Assembly: GCA_963656345.1 (NCBI GenBank)
Contig: CAVKHY010000053.1
Span: forward strand, 1-16,356
Length of the DNA: 16,356 bases
Direction: 5' to 3'
Source of the DNA: CAKUFA01 sp963656345
GTDB taxonomy: Bacteria; Bacillota; Clostridia; Christensenellales; Aristaeellaceae
The translations under genes and the position numbers were made by a program. This document shows, piece after piece, positions 14,369-16,356 of this stretch. Position 1 is the stretch's first letter. Each line of letters begins with the position of its first letter. The notes below the pieces were generated by a model. It had not been told where the DNA came from and did not search any database. It saw nothing but the letters and a program-made list of their open reading frames with translations.

Positions 14369-15271
14369 TTAGATGGATGCGTTGTTTTGCAGCACAATTA
14401 CCGGGGATTCTCCCTTGGCATTCAGGTAGAAGGCACAGGCAGCGGTGCTGATATAAATGGTCAGCGCCAGGTTCAGCACCATGTAAATCGTGGATGCCAG
14501 CACATAACCTACCATGGTCACCAGAAGGGTTTCCAGCAGCAGGAGGAGCAGGTACCAGCCCACAAAGGAGAGCATGAGCAGGAAGTAGTTGCCCTTCTGA
14601 TGCTTCATCAACTCTTTGCTGCGGCGGATGGCCTGCATCACGCCGGTGGAGGGGTCATCTGCCAGCACCATGGAAGCCATGGCGTAGCGGAGCAGTGCCA
14701 GCACCATGGGGATGATGGCGGCCAGCGTGCCTGCGTAAGCGAGGAAATTGAACCAGGAAATCATGCGATTCAGGTTCGTACTGCTGACGTTATAAGCCAA
14801 GAGGAAAGCGGCTGCAGTGGTAACGGCGATGCCGGGCAGCGCCCAAAGGAACGCCTTCAGGGATGTCATGATGTGCAGACCAATGCTCTTGTACCAGATC
14901 TTCATGCGGGAGAAGACAGAGGACACCGAGCCGGCTTGCATCCGGAGCAGACCCAGCAGATAAGCCGTCATGCCCAGGGACAGAGCCGGGGCAACAAGCC
15001 AGGCAACAACCCGAAGAATGGCAGACCACTGAAAACCTTGGTCATTCAGGATGGATTGCAATTCGCTGGCCAGCTGCTCATTGGAATAAAGAATGTTCAT
15101 GTCATTTTCGACCAAAACCGTCAGCCGCTGAACGGCACTGCCGCCTGTCAGCGCACTGACCAGCTGACTGAGCAGCTCCGGCAGGGCAGCAATCAGTCCA
15201 ACCAACAGCGCAATCTGCCAATGATTTTGCAATGCCTTTCTGGCGCGTACACGAAATTCAAAGTTCAACAT
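14369..15271 (-). CDS. DUF975 family integral membrane protein
   Basis: This 300-residue protein has about six hydrophobic segments (around 18-40, 85-108, 138-160, 174-200, 228-258 and 262-284). It starts with the typical basic 'FRVRARKALQNHW' and has the family hallmark 'SKELMKHQKGNYFLLMLSF' (218-236) followed by VGW. DUF975 proteins are common in Firmicutes and have no firm function. The ATG at 15271 is preferred over one at 15289, because GGAGC precedes it at normal spacing and the family begins at this point. It is divergent from the amino acid kinase gene. No clear terminator follows; transcription may run into the HMA promoter region. Confidence 0.85.
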   Translation of the reverse strand: MLNFEFRVRARKALQNHWQIALLVGLIAALPELLSQLVSALTGGSAVQRLTVLVENDMNILYSNEQLASELQSILNDQGFQWSAILRVVAWLVAPALSLGMTAYLLGLLRMQAGSVSSVFSRMKIWYKSIGLHIMTSLKAFLWALPGIAVTTAAAFLLAYNVSSTNLNRMISWFNFLAYAGTLAAIIPMVLALLRYAMASMVLADDPSTGVMQAIRRSKELMKHQKGNYFLLMLSFVGWYLLLLLLETLLVTMVGYVLASTIYMVLNLALTIYISTAACAFYLNAKGESPVIVLQNNASI

Positions 15272-15300
15272 AATGGATGCTCCTTCCATAGGATGAGGCT

Positions 15301-15329
15301 ATTTTACCATAGGTGGAGCGCGGACGCAA
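15301..15329 (-). promoter_or_regulatory. Promoter of the DUF975 gene
   Basis: On the - strand TTGCGT (complement of 15324-15329) and TAAAAT (complement of 15301-15306) are 17 bp apart, with TGG before the -10. It closely matches the helicase promoter in both boxes and the extended -10. Confidence 0.55.
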
Positions 15330-15389
15330 ATGCATATTTCATGCTTGTTCGAAGAAGCCGCAAAAAGTACAGCGGCAGCAAGAAAAGTA

Positions 15390-15398
15390 TGCTATAAT
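15390..15398 (+). promoter_or_regulatory. Extended -10 promoter of the amino acid kinase gene
   Basis: TGCTATAAT gives a perfect -10 (15393-15398) with the TGn extension. I see no good -35 at 16-18 bp upstream. The start point would be near 15405, with a leader of about 43 nt. Confidence 0.55.
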
Positions 15399-15447
15399 AG
15401 GTGCCAGCAGGTAGGTTCAGCAAGCGGATGATGAAGGGGTGCTTGAA

Positions 15448-16272
15448 GTGGAGTATCAGTTTGAATTGGTTGGCAAGATTGGATCCATGGCGCTGATCCG
15501 CAAAGAAGATCAGGACATTGACTACAATATTTTCTCCCGCTTGGGTGCGGAGCTTCGTCCGGGAATGATTTGGGTCACCAGCGGCGCAACGGAAATTGGC
15601 CGACTGGATTACATCAAGCGCACGGGCTGTGAGCTGTGCGGCGACCCGGAGCAGGATAAGGCAGACTATGCTGCCCAGGGGCAGAGCATCCTCATGCAGA
15701 ATTATCGGCAGTTTATTGCCCCGGAATACGGTGTCCGCCAGCTGCTGGTGGAGCACACCCATTTCAATGATGCGGAAAAAAGAGAGCACATTCGCAGGCT
15801 GTTAATTCGGGCGGCACAGCAGAAGACCATCCCCATTGTGAACTATAACGACCCGGTGAGCGACGAGGAGAACCGCAAATTGGAATTGGCAGCTCGGCGC
15901 AGTCAGGGGGAGACTGTGCACGAGTGTGTGGATAACGACGAAACGGCAGCAGTGATTGCATCCCTGGTGCATGCAAAAAACTTGGTACTGATGACTTCGG
16001 CTGACGGAATTTATCAGGATCCCAAGGATCCGGCTACCCTGGTACGGGAGGTGCTGGGCAAGTCGGTGGAGGAAGTGGAGCAAAAGGTGCATGAGCTGCA
16101 GACCCATTGCATCGGTGCCAGTCGGGCAGGCGCCAACGGCGCCAAGGCAAAGCTGGCCTATGCGCTGGAATCGGTGCGGGGAGGAACGACGGTCATAATC
16201 GGTCATGCACGGTATCGGCTTTCCGATTTGGTGAATGGACGGGTACCATGTACCCGAATCGGTGTGGAATGA
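15448..16272 (+). CDS. Amino acid kinase family protein, glutamate 5-kinase-like
   Basis: This 274-residue protein has the amino acid kinase fold. Lys10 in 'LVGKIGS' and 'VTSGATEIG' (43-51) form the phosphate site, 'PIVNYNDPVS' (129-138) resembles the substrate segment of ProB, 'VDNDETAAVIA' (161-171) and 'TSADGIYQDP' (183-192) are nucleotide-site motifs, and 'GANGAKAKLAYA' (228-239) matches the GTGGMxTK region. It has no C-terminal PUA domain, and no proA gene follows, so I prefer 'glutamate 5-kinase-like' to proB; the kinase substrate is open. GTG 15448 has AAGGGG (15434-15439) 8 nt upstream; the GTG at 15439 would lie inside that site. A terminator and then an intron end follow directly. 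Confidence 0.8.
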   Translation: MEYQFELVGKIGSMALIRKEDQDIDYNIFSRLGAELRPGMIWVTSGATEIGRLDYIKRTGCELCGDPEQDKADYAAQGQSILMQNYRQFIAPEYGVRQLLVEHTHFNDAEKREHIRRLLIRAAQQKTIPIVNYNDPVSDEENRKLELAARRSQGETVHECVDNDETAAVIASLVHAKNLVLMTSADGIYQDPKDPATLVREVLGKSVEEVEQKVHELQTHCIGASRAGANGAKAKLAYALESVRGGTTVIIGHARYRLSDLVNGRVPCTRIGVE

Positions 16273-16277
16273 TGCTG

Positions 16278-16307
16278 AAACTGCTCGATGATTCGGGCAG
16301 TTTTTTT
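16278..16307 (+). terminator. Intrinsic terminator of the amino acid kinase gene
   Basis: A 10-bp stem (16278-16287 with 16294-16303, one G-T pair, 6-nt loop) runs into seven T (16301-16307), starting 6 nt past the stop. It is a textbook terminator and the likely target site of the intron that follows. Confidence 0.88.
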
Positions 16308-16356
16308 GTGTGCGCCCGGCGGCGCCCGTTTCTAAAGGGTGAAAGACCCGAATCCG
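16308..16356 (+). mobile_element. 5' end of a group II intron, class C (partial, cut by the window edge)
   Basis: Directly after the T-run comes GTGTGCGCCCGGC, which contains the GTGYG intron start (at 16308 or 16310). AAAGGGTGAAAGACCCGAA then follows, a small GGGT/ACCC hairpin found near the start of domain I in class C introns such as the one from Oceanobacillus iheyensis. Class C introns are known to insert just past intrinsic terminators, on the same strand, as here. Only 49 bases are present, so the rest of domain I, the reverse transcriptase gene and the 3' end must lie beyond the window. Confidence 0.75.

Noticed and set aside
15448..16272. UMP kinase (PyrH) identity for the amino acid kinase
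   Set aside because: The order of segments (TSGA, PIVNYNDPVS, VDNDE, TSADGIY, GANGAKAK) follows glutamate 5-kinase better than PyrH.

Overview
The window looks like chromosomal DNA of a gut- or rumen-type Clostridia bacterium (Firmicutes; Oscillospiraceae or Christensenellales would fit, but I cannot fix the family). The reasons are strong AGGAGG-type ribosome sites, several sigma-A-like promoters (one a perfect consensus), moderate to high GC with CTG/GGC-rich codons, and a typical Clostridia gene set (DUF975 membrane protein, SH3-domain secreted protein, PPK2, AI-2E/PerM permease). Sixteen convincing protein genes are packed with short spacers.

Layout: 33-350 is a small SCP2-like protein. 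541-5399 is a five-gene branched-chain (or related) amino acid ABC importer operon on the + strand: binding protein, two permeases and two ATPases. Its last four genes overlap or nearly touch; the binding-protein gene is set apart by a structured 200-bp spacer that probably sets its higher expression. 5400-5701 is a gene-free block crowded with perfect hairpins and bounded by two almost identical terminator-like palindromes. PPK2 (5702-6565, -) and a diaminopimelate decarboxylase-like gene (6737-8002, +) then diverge from a shared promoter region.

8065-12162 is a - strand block. An AI-2E-type permease and an alpha/beta hydrolase share one promoter. Upstream of them lie a small HD-domain phosphohydrolase, a secreted SH3-type protein and a second secreted protein of unknown function, closely spaced. 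12375-13769 (-) is a DEAD-box RNA helicase with its own terminator and a hairpin leader. 13967-14230 (-) is a metal-binding HMA protein behind a perfect consensus promoter. 14369-15271 (-) is a DUF975 membrane protein, divergent from a glutamate-5-kinase-like amino acid kinase (15448-16272, +).

The final 49 bases, right after the kinase terminator, read like the 5' end of a bacterial class C (IIC) group II intron, an element class known to insert just downstream of intrinsic terminators. The two parts most worth a second look are this intron end and the palindrome-rich block at 5416-5687. The rest is ordinary housekeeping content; I see no phage, CRISPR, toxin-antitoxin or complete defence system.
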